Source: Pseudideonella sakaiensis (GTDB lineage: Bacteria; Pseudomonadota; Gammaproteobacteria; Burkholderiales; Burkholderiaceae_C). From it: a stretch of 64,000 nt of DNA. Positions 36,590-45,450 of this stretch are shown one piece after another (positions within the stretch are counted from its first letter, which is position 1; each line of letters begins with the position of its first letter). The notes beneath the pieces were generated by a model, which saw only the letters and a list, made by a program, of their open reading frames with translations, was not told the DNA's origin and made no database searches. The stretch lies in the NCBI RefSeq assembly GCF_001293525.1, contig NZ_BBYR01000003.1:1-64000 (forward strand), given 5' to 3'. A program made the translations under genes and the position numbers.

Positions 36590-37530
36590 CCGACCTGCAG
36601 GCTGCCGCGGAAGCGCCCGTCCTTGGTGTCCTCGACCTCGGCAACGAGTTCGCCCGGGCCGTGCGGCACGAAGCGGAAGCGCAGCAGCGGGTTCTCGCTG
36701 ACGGAGAAGTCCAGGTCGGCGTCGAAGATGCGCCGCTCGACGCCGCCTTCGCGGTAGCGCAGCCGGATGCTGCGCACGAAGTGCGGCGGGATGTACATCA
36801 CCGTCAGCTGGTTCAGCTCGAAGCCGGTGTCGTTGGGATGCACCACCTGGACCTCGGCGGTCGTGGGCTGGTCGTAGTGCGGCCCGTCGGGCAGGCGCAG
36901 CGCGGTGCGGCCGATCTCGTTCAGCCGGTCGCGGTTGGGCGGTGCAGAGCAGCCGCCGGAGACCTTGACGTAGCGCGAGTCGGTGTGCAGCTCGCCGTCG
37001 GACCATTCGGTGACGACGCGCACGTGGCTGTACTCGTCGACACGCAGCCGGGTCTCCAGGTCGGCCTGGCCGGCGTCGACGCCGAGGTCGAGCACCGCGG
37101 CCACCGGCGAGGGGTTCTTGTCGACCAGCAGCGACAGGCGGCGCACGTGCAGCGCCTCGGTCTGCGGCAGCCGGGCAGCGACCTTCACCGGCACCGAGGC
37201 GCCGTAGGCCGCGCGCAGCGGCACGATCAGCTGCACGCGGCCGCCGACCGCGGTCATCGGACGCTGGCCCCACAGGCGCTCGCGCAGGCGCTCCCATTCG
37301 GGCGAGCTGTCGCCGTGCGCCGCATTCGGCAGGCCGCCGGGCGCGGCGCGCAGCACCGCCGGCAGGCCGAGCGCGGCGGCGGCGCCGGCGGCCAGCAGGC
37401 GCCGCCGCGCCGGGGAGCCGGCGCCGGACGCGGACGGGGCGCCGGCGCTGCCGGTGTCGGCGTCGGGGTGGGGCTGCGCGACGGTCGCACGGCTGCGGCG
37501 GCGCCGGTCGGTGGATCGGTGGTTCGGCAT
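36586..37530 (-). CDS. Quinoprotein dehydrogenase-associated SoxYZ-like carrier protein
   Basis: Periplasmic protein of 314 residues fusing SoxY-like and SoxZ-like domains. A long N-terminal tail with a twin-arginine-like signal (ARRRLLAAGAAAALG) precedes the SoxY part (about 85-200). This ends in KVSGGCSAPP with C194, the counterpart of the carrier Cys of SoxY. The SoxZ part follows (about 215-314). Such fusions occur beside PQQ dehydrogenases rather than in thiosulfate oxidation operons. It is flanked by metallohydrolase 1 and a thioredoxin-like gene. What it carries is not known. Confidence 0.88.
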   Translation of the reverse strand: MPNHRSTDRRRRSRATVAQPHPDADTGSAGAPSASGAGSPARRRLLAAGAAAALGLPAVLRAAPGGLPNAAHGDSSPEWERLRERLWGQRPMTAVGGRVQLIVPLRAAYGASVPVKVAARLPQTEALHVRRLSLLVDKNPSPVAAVLDLGVDAGQADLETRLRVDEYSHVRVVTEWSDGELHTDSRYVKVSGGCSAPPNRDRLNEIGRTALRLPDGPHYDQPTTAEVQVVHPNDTGFELNQLTVMYIPPHFVRSIRLRYREGGVERRIFDADLDFSVSENPLLRFRFVPHGPGELVAEVEDTKDGRFRGSLQVG

Positions 37531-37640
37531 GGTCTCCTCCGGGCGGCTCGGGCCGCCTCTCGGTCACGGGGTGTCACGGGGTCGGGTGGCACGGGGTCGG
37601 CGGGGCCAGGGCGCTGCCCCGGCCGACGCGCACCCGGGCT

Positions 37641-38717
37641 TCATTGTCGGAACAGCTGCTCGGCCTCCAGTCTCAGGAACACCACCGAGGCGTTGCGGCG
37701 GTGCACCACCTCGTACTGGTCCCAGCGCCGGTACTGCGGCAGTTCGGCCAGGTCGGGCACCTCGCTGAGGGCGGCGCCGCGGTCGAGCAGGGCCTGGACC
37801 TGCGACTGCAGCGCGTCGAGGTAGCGGCCGACCTCGGCCACCAGCGTCGCGTCGCCGAGCGGACCATGGCCGGGCACGATGCGCCGCAGCGGCAGCGCCT
37901 GCAGCCGCGCCAGCGCGGCGCGCCAGTCGGCCAGGCGGCTGTCCTGCACGTCGGGCACGTGCTGCCGGTCCAGCAGCCCGCCGGCGAACAGCACGCCGCT
38001 GTCCGGGTCCCACAGCGCCACGTCGCCCGGGCCGCTGCTGTGGCCGAAGTGCAGCAGGCGCAGCGGGCGGCCGATCTCCTCGCTCAGGCGCTGCGACTCG
38101 CGCGCCAGCGCGGCCGCGTCGGGCGTGTCGAACACGGCATCCGGCACTGGCAGCACGGTGTCCGCCATCTCCTCGTCGCCGAGCGTGCGGCGCAGCGTCT
38201 TCAGGCAACCCTCGCAGCGGGCGGCCATCAGCCGGGCGGCCTCGCGCGGCATCGCCACCGGGATGCCGCGGGCGGCAAAGGCGCCGGCGCCGAACAGGAA
38301 CTCCTGGCGCGCATGCGTGAGCAGCAGGCGCCGCACCGGCTGCGAGGTGACGCGGGCGATCTCGCCGAGCAGCGCCTCGCCCTGCCGGCGCGAGACCCCG
38401 GCATCGATCACCAGCACGCCGCGCGGGCCGACCACGAAGCCGGTGTTGCCGACGCGGCCGCGGTTGGCCGGGCCGATCTCGCCGGCGGCGCCGGGCACCC
38501 AGTAGACGCCGGGCGCGATCTCGGCGGCGGCCGCGGCGGCCGGCTCGAGGGCCGGCGCGCGCGGCGGCGCGGCGGGCGCCGCAATCGCCGCGGCCCCGCC
38601 CCGGTCGGCGCCGCCCAGCGGGCCCGGCGTGGACGCGCAGGCGGTCAGGCCGGCCAGGCCGGCCAGCGGCAGCAGGCTCCAGGCGATCGAACGGATCGAA
38701 CGGATCGAACGGATCAA
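37641..38717 (-). CDS. Quinoprotein relay system metallohydrolase 1 (lipoprotein)
   Basis: Metallo-beta-lactamase-fold protein of about 358 residues (SoxH-related). I place the start at a TTG (38717) overlapping the stop of the preceding gene, because it gives a lipoprotein signal with lipobox LTAC; the only in-frame ATG (38798) lies far inside that gene. The core has GNTGFVVGPRGVLVIDAGVS, HFGHSSGPGDVALW and VPGHGPLGD. The first zinc motif, normally HxHxDH, reads HARQEF, so the zinc site may be altered. It belongs with the SoxYZ-like carrier and is thought to act in the periplasm beside PQQ dehydrogenases. Confidence 0.82.
   Translation of the reverse strand: MIRSIRSIRSIAWSLLPLAGLAGLTACASTPGPLGGADRGGAAAIAAPAAPPRAPALEPAAAAAAEIAPGVYWVPGAAGEIGPANRGRVGNTGFVVGPRGVLVIDAGVSRRQGEALLGEIARVTSQPVRRLLLTHARQEFLFGAGAFAARGIPVAMPREAARLMAARCEGCLKTLRRTLGDEEMADTVLPVPDAVFDTPDAAALARESQRLSEEIGRPLRLLHFGHSSGPGDVALWDPDSGVLFAGGLLDRQHVPDVQDSRLADWRAALARLQALPLRRIVPGHGPLGDATLVAEVGRYLDALQSQVQALLDRGAALSEVPDLAELPQYRRWDQYEVVHRRNASVVFLRLEAEQLFRQ
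38686..38715 (-). repeat. Tandem 9-base repeat in the start of metallohydrolase 1
   Basis: ATCGAACGG occurs three times in perfect tandem (38686, 38695, 38704) plus a three-base remainder. On the coding strand it gives Ile-Arg-Ser repeats just after the TTG start, in the signal-peptide n-region. The nine-base period keeps frame whatever the copy number. Confidence 0.85.
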
Positions 38718-39157
38718 TGGCTCTCCCAAGTCGCACGCCGCCCCGAGGCGGCTCCGGCGTCGGCCGGCTCCCCGCGCCGGCGCGGCGGCACGCGCCACCA
38801 GGTCCAGGCCACCGCCGCCCCGAAAGCGCTGTAGGCGAGCACGAAGATGATCGGCGGCAGCGGGTGGTAAAGCAAGCGGTGGACCCAGCGGGCGATGAAC
38901 CCCGCCTCGCTCACCGCGAGACCGGCCTCGGCCCGCAGCGCATCCTCCAGCAGCGTCAGCGGGCAGGTCCAGCCCAGCCAGGCCTGGACGACGACGAGGC
39001 CGATCGTCGCCAGGTGGGCCAGGCGCAGCGGCCGCCAGCGCACCCAGGCCCAGCCGCGGCGCCCGCCGAGCCAGACCAGCGGCAGCAGGCCGACCACGGC
39101 CAGCACCAGCGCGGCATGCGCGAACAGCACGGCATCGGCGAGGGCGGCGGGAGGCAC
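38714..39157 (-). CDS. DUF2784 family membrane protein
   Basis: Inner-membrane protein of about 147 residues with four hydrophobic segments. It has the family pattern LADAVLFAHAALVLAVVG, WTCPLTLLEDALR and FIARWVHRLLYH. The start is uncertain: GTG at 39157 or TTG at 39166 fit the family N-terminus, while an ATG at 39259 adds an Arg-rich stretch. Its stop overlaps the TTG start of metallohydrolase 1, so it is the first gene of the relay operon. Function is unknown. Confidence 0.78.
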   Translation of the reverse strand: MPPAALADAVLFAHAALVLAVVGLLPLVWLGGRRGWAWVRWRPLRLAHLATIGLVVVQAWLGWTCPLTLLEDALRAEAGLAVSEAGFIARWVHRLLYHPLPPIIFVLAYSAFGAAVAWTWWRVPPRRRGEPADAGAASGRRATWESH

Positions 39158-39444
39158 GGCAGTCAACGAAGGATCGGCGCGCGGGCGGAACGCGGCGGCC
39201 GCGGCGCGGCGCCGCAGGCGCCAGGCGGCCCGCGTCGCGCGAGTGTCCCGCACAGGCAAGCCCGCGGCCGGCGCGGGGTCACCGCCGGCCGGGCGCCGCG
39301 TCCCCGAGCCGGACCGCCACGCCCCCGGGGAAACCTGGAAGTCCGGGGGTCAAAAGCCGGACGCGGCGTTTTCTTGCCTAGACTCGCCCGTTTTTTGCCC
39401 ATCCCGCCCTGCCGGGCATCCCGCCCCCCCTCCGAACGGGTCCC

Positions 39445-42306
39445 GTGAACCTGCTGCTGCCCCTCATCGTCGCCGCGCCCTTGCTGCTGGGCACCGCCCT
39501 CACCGCCTGGGCCGCCGGTGACGAGCGGCCGTCGCGGCGCCGCCTGTGCGCCGCCACCGCCGCCGCGGTGGCCGGCAGCGCCTTCCTGATGCTGCTCGCG
39601 CTGGCCCCCACCGCGCTGTCGGGCACGGTGCTGCTGTGGCAGGCCGAGTGGGTGCCCGGCATCGGCCTCAACCTGGGCTTCCGGCTGGACGCGCTGGCCT
39701 GGATGTTCGCCGCGCTGATCACCGGCATCGGGCTGCTGGTCATCCTGTACGCCGCCTACTACCTGCACGACGAGGACCCGGTGCGCCGCTTCTACCCGGC
39801 GCTGATGCTCTTCATGGCGGCGATGCTGGGCATCGTGCTGTCGGACAACCTGCTCCTGCTGGTCGTGTTCTGGGAGCTGACGAGCATCAGCAGCTTCCTG
39901 CTGATCGGCTACTGGGGCCGGCTCGAGGAATCGCGCCAGGGCGCGCGCATGGCGCTGGCCGTGACCGGCGGCGGCGGGCTGGCGCTGCTGGGCGGCGTGG
40001 TGCTGCTGGGCCAGATCGCCGGCACCTACGAGCTGTCGGCGATGCTGGCCCGCGCCGATGCCATCCTCGCCCACCCGTGGTACCCGGCCGCGCTGGTGCT
40101 GGTGCTGCTGGGCTGCTTCACCAAGAGCGCGCAGGTGCCCTTCCACTTCTGGCTGCCGCAGGCGATGGCGGCACCCACGCCGGTGTCGGCCTACCTGCAT
40201 TCGGCCACGATGGTGAAGGCGGGCCTGTTCCTGCTGCTGCGGCTGGATGCGGTGATCGGCGGCAGCGCGCTGTTCGAGGGCCTGGTGGCAACGGCCGGCC
40301 TCGTGACCATGGTCTTCGCCGCCGCGGTGGCGATCTTCCGCCACGACCTGAAGGGCCTGCTGGCCTACAGCACGGTCAGCCACCTGGGCCTGGTCACCTT
40401 CCTGATCGGCCTGGCCTCCCCGCTGGCCACGGTGGCCGCGGTGTTCCACATCCTCAACCACGCGGCGTTCAAGGCGGCGCTGTTCATGAGCGCCGGCATC
40501 GTGGACCACGAGACCGGCACGCGCGACATGCGCCGCCTGGGTGGCCTGTTCGCGGCGATGCCGGTGGTGGGCACGCTGGTGATGCTGGCCGGCGCCGCGA
40601 TGGCCGGCCTGCCGCCGTTCAACGGCTTCATCAGCAAGGAGATGATGCTGGACGAGGCGCTGCGGGCGCCCGGCAGCGGCCTGTGGGGCAGCCTCGGCGG
40701 GCTGGTCCCGGTGCTCGCCACGCTGGGCGGCCTGTTCTCCGCCGCGTACTCGCTGCGCCTGGTGCACGACACCTTCTTCGGCGCACCGGCCAAGGACCTG
40801 CCGCACCCCCACCCGCACGAGCCGCCCTGGGGCATGAAGGCCCCGGTGCTGCTGCTGGTGGGCGTGTGCATCCTGGTCGGGCTGCTGCCGATGGCCGTGG
40901 CCGGGCCCCTGGTCGGCGCCGTGTCCGCCGCGGTGCTCGGCACCGCGCCGCCGGCGTTCCAGCTGGCGCTGTGGCACGGCGTCAACGTCCCGCTGCTGAT
41001 GAGCGCCCTCGCGCTGGCCGGCGGCGCGGCGCTGTACGCCGCCATGATGCGCGGCGGCTGGCTGCACCGCGCGCCGGCCGGCCCGGTGCAGGCGAAGGCG
41101 CTGTTCTGGTGGCTGAGCGATCGCCTGTTCGAACTCGCCGGGCGCTTCACGCAGCGCGTGGAGAGCCGCTCGCTGCAGAGCTATGCGGCGTGGATGGTGG
41201 GCGCGGTGGTGGTGGTGGCCGCCTGGGCCCTGACGGCACCGGCCGGCGAGGCACCGGCCACCGGCCTGCGCCCGCGGCAGGAGGCCTCGCCGCTGGCGGT
41301 GGTGGTGTGGCTGCTGCTGCTCGCCGCGGCCGGCGCGACGGTGCTGCTGCAGCACCGGCGGGTGGTCGCGGTGGTGCTGGCCGGCGCGGTGGGGCTGGTG
41401 GCCTCGCTGAGCTTCCTGTCGCTGTCGGCGCCCGACCTGGCGATGACGCAGATCTCGGTGGACGTCGTGTCCACCGTGCTGCTGCTGATGGGCCTGGCGC
41501 TGCTGCCGCCGCTGGCACGCGCCGAATCGGCGCCGTGGCGGCGCTGGCGCGACGGGGCGCTGGCACTGGCCGGCGGCGGCGGCATCGCCTGGCTCACCTG
41601 GCTGGTGCTGACGCGCGACTTCGGCTCCATCAGCTGGTACTTCCTCGAGAACGCGGTGCCGAAGGGCGGCGGCACGAACCTGGTCAACGTGATCCTGGTC
41701 GACTTCCGCGGCTACGACACCTGGGGCGAGATCACGGTGCTGGGCATCGCCGGCGTGGGCGTGCTGGCGCTGCTGGACGGCCTGCGTGCGCGCCGGCCGG
41801 CCACCGACGAGGCGGGCCGCGCGTGGAGCTTCGCGCAGCCGCCGCTGATGCTGCGCCAGGTGGCGCGGCTGGTGCTGCCGCTGGCGCTCGTCGTCAGCGT
41901 GTTCGTGTTCTGGCGCGGCCACGGCCTGCCGGGCGGCGGCTTCATCGCCGGGCTGGTCACCGCGGTGGCCCTGGTGCTGCAGTACATGGCCGGCGGCCAG
42001 GGCTGGGCCGAGGGCCTGCTGCACGCCGGCGGCGGCACGCGCTACACGCGCTGGATCGGCAGCGGCCTGCTGATCGCCGGTCTCTGCGGGGCGGGCGCCC
42101 TCCTGCTGGGCCGGCCCTTCCTCACCAGTGCGCACGGCCACCCGGTGCTGCCCGTCCTGGGCGAGGCGCCGCTGGCCACCGCCGCGATCTTCGACCTGGG
42201 GGTCTACATCACCGTGGTGGGCGCGACGATGCTGATGCTGGCCGCGTTGGCCGCGGCCACCAAGGAAGGCCCGCGTCGCGTGGCCGCCGCCGGGGGACGC
42301 GCATGA
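39445..42306 (+). CDS. Mrp-type Na+/H+ antiporter subunit A (A/B fusion, PhaAB type)
   Basis: Inner-membrane protein of 953 residues, related to complex I subunit NuoL. It has about 20 hydrophobic segments; the antiporter core contains FFWELTSISSFLLIGYW-like sequence, SAQVPFHFWLPQAMAAPTPV and LHSATMVKAGLF. The C-terminal part (FRGYDTWGEITVLG onward, then GHGLPGGGFIAGLV) is the MrpB domain fused to A. Translation starts at GTG 39445. The 287-base divergent gap before it holds an AT-richer patch with a GTCCGG/CCGGAC inverted repeat, but no certain promoter. First of six overlapping mrp genes. Confidence 0.93.
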   Translation: MNLLLPLIVAAPLLLGTALTAWAAGDERPSRRRLCAATAAAVAGSAFLMLLALAPTALSGTVLLWQAEWVPGIGLNLGFRLDALAWMFAALITGIGLLVILYAAYYLHDEDPVRRFYPALMLFMAAMLGIVLSDNLLLLVVFWELTSISSFLLIGYWGRLEESRQGARMALAVTGGGGLALLGGVVLLGQIAGTYELSAMLARADAILAHPWYPAALVLVLLGCFTKSAQVPFHFWLPQAMAAPTPVSAYLHSATMVKAGLFLLLRLDAVIGGSALFEGLVATAGLVTMVFAAAVAIFRHDLKGLLAYSTVSHLGLVTFLIGLASPLATVAAVFHILNHAAFKAALFMSAGIVDHETGTRDMRRLGGLFAAMPVVGTLVMLAGAAMAGLPPFNGFISKEMMLDEALRAPGSGLWGSLGGLVPVLATLGGLFSAAYSLRLVHDTFFGAPAKDLPHPHPHEPPWGMKAPVLLLVGVCILVGLLPMAVAGPLVGAVSAAVLGTAPPAFQLALWHGVNVPLLMSALALAGGAALYAAMMRGGWLHRAPAGPVQAKALFWWLSDRLFELAGRFTQRVESRSLQSYAAWMVGAVVVVAAWALTAPAGEAPATGLRPRQEASPLAVVVWLLLLAAAGATVLLQHRRVVAVVLAGAVGLVASLSFLSLSAPDLAMTQISVDVVSTVLLLMGLALLPPLARAESAPWRRWRDGALALAGGGGIAWLTWLVLTRDFGSISWYFLENAVPKGGGTNLVNVILVDFRGYDTWGEITVLGIAGVGVLALLDGLRARRPATDEAGRAWSFAQPPLMLRQVARLVLPLALVVSVFVFWRGHGLPGGGFIAGLVTAVALVLQYMAGGQGWAEGLLHAGGGTRYTRWIGSGLLIAGLCGAGALLLGRPFLTSAHGHPVLPVLGEAPLATAAIFDLGVYITVVGATMLMLAALAAATKEGPRRVAAAGGRA

Positions 42307-42728
42307 CGCTGCCCAGCCTGGAGTTCCTGCTCGCCACCGGCATCGGCTGGGTCACGGCCTGCGGCATCCTCCTGCTGCTGCGCGGCCGCAGCTTCGCGGT
42401 GGTGCTGGGGCTCGGCCTCATCGGCTACGCGGTGAACGTGTTCATCTTCGCGATGGGCCGCTTGTGGACCGGCGCCCCGCCGATCCTGGGCACCGGCGCG
42501 TCGGCCTTCGCCGACCCGCTGCCCCAGGCCCTGGTGCTGACGGCGATCGTGATCGGCTTCGCGACCACCGGCTTCGTGATCGAGCTGGCGCTGCGCAACC
42601 GGCACGAGGGCGGCAGCGACCACGTCGACGGCCTGTCCGACGCGGAGCTGCGCCAGCGCGAAGGCATCGACGGGCCGTCCCGCGCCGGGGCCGGCGCGCC
42701 CGGCCACGACGGCGGGAGCGCACGATGA
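42303..42728 (+). CDS. Mrp-type antiporter subunit C
   Basis: NuoK-like subunit of 141 residues with three hydrophobic segments, including the conserved GYAVNVFIFAMGR and LPQALVLTAIVIGFA. A longer hydrophilic C-terminal tail (about 100-141) is Gly/Arg/Asp-rich. It overlaps subunit A and subunit D by four bases on each side (ATGA). It works in the membrane complex exchanging Na+ or K+ for protons. Confidence 0.93.
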   Translation: MTLPSLEFLLATGIGWVTACGILLLLRGRSFAVVLGLGLIGYAVNVFIFAMGRLWTGAPPILGTGASAFADPLPQALVLTAIVIGFATTGFVIELALRNRHEGGSDHVDGLSDAELRQREGIDGPSRAGAGAPGHDGGSAR

Positions 42729-44326
42729 CGCTGCCCGACCATCTGCCGGTGCTGGTGGTGCTGCTTCCGGCGCTCACCGCGGTGGCGCTGCTGTTCATCG
42801 GCGACGGTGGTGCCGAGCTGCACGGCGGCCACGGGCAGCGTCAGCTGCAGTGGTCGCGCCGCGTGTCGCTGGCCTCGGTGGCGCTGTTCGCGCTGCTCGC
42901 CGCGCTGCTGGTGGCGCGCGTGGCCGACGGCACCCTGCTCGTCTACCGCGTGGGCGAATGGCCCGCGCCCTTCGGCATCGCGCTGGTGGTGGACCGCCTG
43001 GGCGCGATGATGGTGGCGCTGACCGCAGCCGTCGCGCTGCCGGTGCTGCTGTACGCCAGCGGCGGCTGGGACGGGCACGGTCGGCACTTCCACCCGATGT
43101 TCCAGTTCCAGCTGATGGGCCTGGCGGGCGCCTTCGTCACCGGCGACCTGTTCAACCTGTTCGTCTTCTTCGAGGTGCTGCTGATCGCCAGCTACGTGCT
43201 GATGCTGCACGGCCAGGGGCGCGAACGCTTCAAGGCCGGGCTGCACTACGTGGTGCTGAACCTGGCGGCCTCGGCGCTGTTCCTCGTCGGCGTGGCGCTG
43301 CTGTACGCGATGACGGGCACGCTGAACCTGGCCGACCTGGCGCTGCGCGTGCCGCAGCTGCGCGGCAGCGAGGCGGCGCTGGCGCAGGCGGGCGGGCTGG
43401 TGCTGCTGGTGGTGTTCGGCTTCAAGGCCGCGATGGCGCCGCTGGCGGTGTGGCTGCCCGCCACCTACGCCGCCACCAGCGCGCCGGTGGCCGCGCTGTT
43501 CGCGATCATGACCAAGGTGGGCGTCTATGCGCTGCTGCGCGTGCACGGCGTGGTGTTCGGCCCGGGCGATGGCGCGGCGGCGGCCGCCGCCCCCTGGATC
43601 CTGCCGCTGGCGCTGGCCACCAGCGTGGTCGGCGTGATGGGCGCGCTGGCCGCGCGCACGCTGCCGCGCCTGGTGGCCTGGCTCACGGTGGCCTCGGTGG
43701 GCACGGTGCTGGTGGGCATCGGGCTGTTCGACACCGCGGCCTGGTCGGCGGCGCTGTACTACCTGCTCAACAGCACGCTGGTGGTGGCCGGGATGTTCCT
43801 GCTGGGCGAGATCGTCGCCGCGCAGCGCGGCGACGCCGCCGACCACCTGGTGCCCGGCCCCGCGGTCGGCCAGCCGGTGCTGCTGGGGCTGGCGATGCTG
43901 CTGGCGGCCGCGTCGGCCGCCGGGCTGCCACCGCTGCCGGGCTTCATCGGCAAGCTGATGCTGCTCGAGGCGTCGGCGGCCCACCCGTGGGTCGGCGCGG
44001 TGTGGGCGGTGGTGCTCGGCGCCGGCCTGCTGACGCTGGTGGGCCTGGCGCGGGCCGGCAGCATCCTGTTCTGGCACGTGCGCGAGGACCTGCCGGCCTG
44101 CACGATGTCGGGCGCCAGCCTGCGGCTGCAGGGCGCCACCGGCCTGCTGCTGGCGATGACGGTGGCGGTGAGCGTGTTCGCCGGCCCGGTGCAGCAGTAC
44201 ACCGCGGCCGCGGCGGCCCAGCTGGCCGACCGCGCCGGCTACGGCCGTGCGGTGCTGGGCCCGGGGGCCGACAGCGTGCGGCCCTACCGCTTCGACCCGC
44301 CCGCGGCCGCGGAGACGACGCGATGA
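42725..44326 (+). CDS. Mrp-type antiporter subunit D
   Basis: NuoM/N-like subunit of 533 residues with about 14 hydrophobic segments. Landmarks are GDLFNLFVFFEVLLIASYVL, FKAAMAPLAVWLP and KVGVYALLRVHG, with charged residues typical of proton-translocating helices. It overlaps subunits C and E by four bases. Part of the seven-function Mrp antiporter encoded here by six genes. Confidence 0.94.
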   Translation: MTLPDHLPVLVVLLPALTAVALLFIGDGGAELHGGHGQRQLQWSRRVSLASVALFALLAALLVARVADGTLLVYRVGEWPAPFGIALVVDRLGAMMVALTAAVALPVLLYASGGWDGHGRHFHPMFQFQLMGLAGAFVTGDLFNLFVFFEVLLIASYVLMLHGQGRERFKAGLHYVVLNLAASALFLVGVALLYAMTGTLNLADLALRVPQLRGSEAALAQAGGLVLLVVFGFKAAMAPLAVWLPATYAATSAPVAALFAIMTKVGVYALLRVHGVVFGPGDGAAAAAAPWILPLALATSVVGVMGALAARTLPRLVAWLTVASVGTVLVGIGLFDTAAWSAALYYLLNSTLVVAGMFLLGEIVAAQRGDAADHLVPGPAVGQPVLLGLAMLLAAASAAGLPPLPGFIGKLMLLEASAAHPWVGAVWAVVLGAGLLTLVGLARAGSILFWHVREDLPACTMSGASLRLQGATGLLLAMTVAVSVFAGPVQQYTAAAAAQLADRAGYGRAVLGPGADSVRPYRFDPPAAAETTR

Positions 44327-44811
44327 AGGCCCGCTGGTTCGCGCACCCGGTGCTGTCGCTGCTGCTGGCCGCCGCGTGGCTGCTGCTGCGCGAGAGCGCC
44401 GCGCCGGCCGACCTCCTCTGGGCCGCGGTGCTGGGCTTGCTGCTGCCGCGGCTGCTGCACGGCTTCCTGGGGCCGGCGTGGCGTCCGCGCGCCTGGGGGG
44501 CCGCGCTGCGGCTGGCGGCCGTGGTGCTGGTCGACATCGTCGTGTCCAACGTGGTGGTCGCCCGCATCGTGCTGGACCCGACCTACCGGCCGCGCCCGGC
44601 CTGGGTGCCGGTGCCGCTGGACACGGCGCACCCGACGGCGATCACGCTGTTCGCGACCATCATCACCACCACGCCCGGCACCGTGAGCTGCGTGGTGGAC
44701 GAGGCGCGGCGGCAGATCCTGGTGCATGCGCTGGACTGCGACGACGCGGCGGCCGCCGCGCAGCAGATGAAGGCGCGCTACGAACGCCCGCTGCGGGAGA
44801 TCTTCGGATGA
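44323..44811 (+). CDS. Mrp-type antiporter subunit E
   Basis: Subunit of 162 residues with two to three N-terminal hydrophobic segments, then the conserved SNVVVARIVL and PTAITLFATIITTTPGTVS, and a soluble tail. This is the Na+/H+ antiporter subunit E signature. It overlaps D and F by four bases each. Confidence 0.93.
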   Translation: MKARWFAHPVLSLLLAAAWLLLRESAAPADLLWAAVLGLLLPRLLHGFLGPAWRPRAWGAALRLAAVVLVDIVVSNVVVARIVLDPTYRPRPAWVPVPLDTAHPTAITLFATIITTTPGTVSCVVDEARRQILVHALDCDDAAAAAQQMKARYERPLREIFG

Positions 44812-45089
44812 GCACCTCCTTCGTCTCGCTGGCGCTGCTGTTCGCGCTCGGCGCCGTGGGCCTGGCGATGGCCCTGTGCGGCTGGCGCCTGCTGCGCGGC
44901 CCGTCGCCGGCCGACCGCGTGCTGGCGCTCGACACGCTGTACGTCAACGTGGTGGCCTTCGTGCTGCTGCTGGGCATCCGCCAGGGCACGGGGCTGTATT
45001 TCGAGGCGGCGCTGCTGATCGCGCTGCTGGGCTTCGTCTCCACCGTCGCGCTCGGCCGCTACCTGCAGCGCGGCGACGTGATCGAATGA
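44808..45089 (+). CDS. Mrp-type antiporter subunit F
   Basis: Small membrane subunit of 93 residues with three hydrophobic segments and the family motif RGPSPADRVLALDTLYVN. It overlaps subunit E by four bases and is followed after 13 bases by subunit G. Confidence 0.93.
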   Translation: MSTSFVSLALLFALGAVGLAMALCGWRLLRGPSPADRVLALDTLYVNVVAFVLLLGIRQGTGLYFEAALLIALLGFVSTVALGRYLQRGDVIE

Positions 45090-45102
45090 AAGGCCGCGGC
45101 CG

Positions 45103-45450
45103 ATGAACTCCCTGGAGCAACTGCCGCTCGGCTGGCAGATCCTGGTCGGTGCGCTGCTGCTGGTGGGCGGTGTCTTCGCGCTGGTGGGCGCCATCGGCCT
45201 GGTGCGGCTGCGCGACTTCTACATGCGCCTGCACGCGCCCACCAAGGCCACCACGCTCGGCGTCGGCGGCGTGCTGCTCGCGTCGATGGCGGTCGGCGCG
45301 GCGCAGGGCCGCTGGGCGGTGGCGGAACTGCTGATCGCGCTGTTCGTCTTTGTCACCGCGCCGGTCTCGGCCAACCTGCTGGCGCAGGCCGCGCTGCACC
45401 GGCGCGAGCCCAGCGAGGCGCCGCCGCCGCCGGATCAGCCCTTGCCCTGA
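45103..45450 (+). CDS. Mrp-type antiporter subunit G
   Basis: Subunit of 115 residues with three hydrophobic segments and the conserved GLVRLRDFYMRLHAPTKATTLG. A Pro-rich tail ends the protein. Its last 16 bases overlap the end of the convergent Ca2+/Na+ antiporter gene. It completes the mrp operon. Confidence 0.93.
   Translation: MNSLEQLPLGWQILVGALLLVGGVFALVGAIGLVRLRDFYMRLHAPTKATTLGVGGVLLASMAVGAAQGRWAVAELLIALFVFVTAPVSANLLAQAALHRREPSEAPPPPDQPLP

Noticed and set aside
39340..39444. GTCCGG/CCGGAC repeat and T-rich patch before the Mrp operon as a terminator
   Set aside because: It lies between divergent genes, so a terminator is not expected, and stem length is only six bases.
42425..44077. 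Long minus-strand frame opposite antiporter subunit D
   Set aside because: Gln/His/Arg-rich antisense of hydrophobic transmembrane codons; no domain visible.
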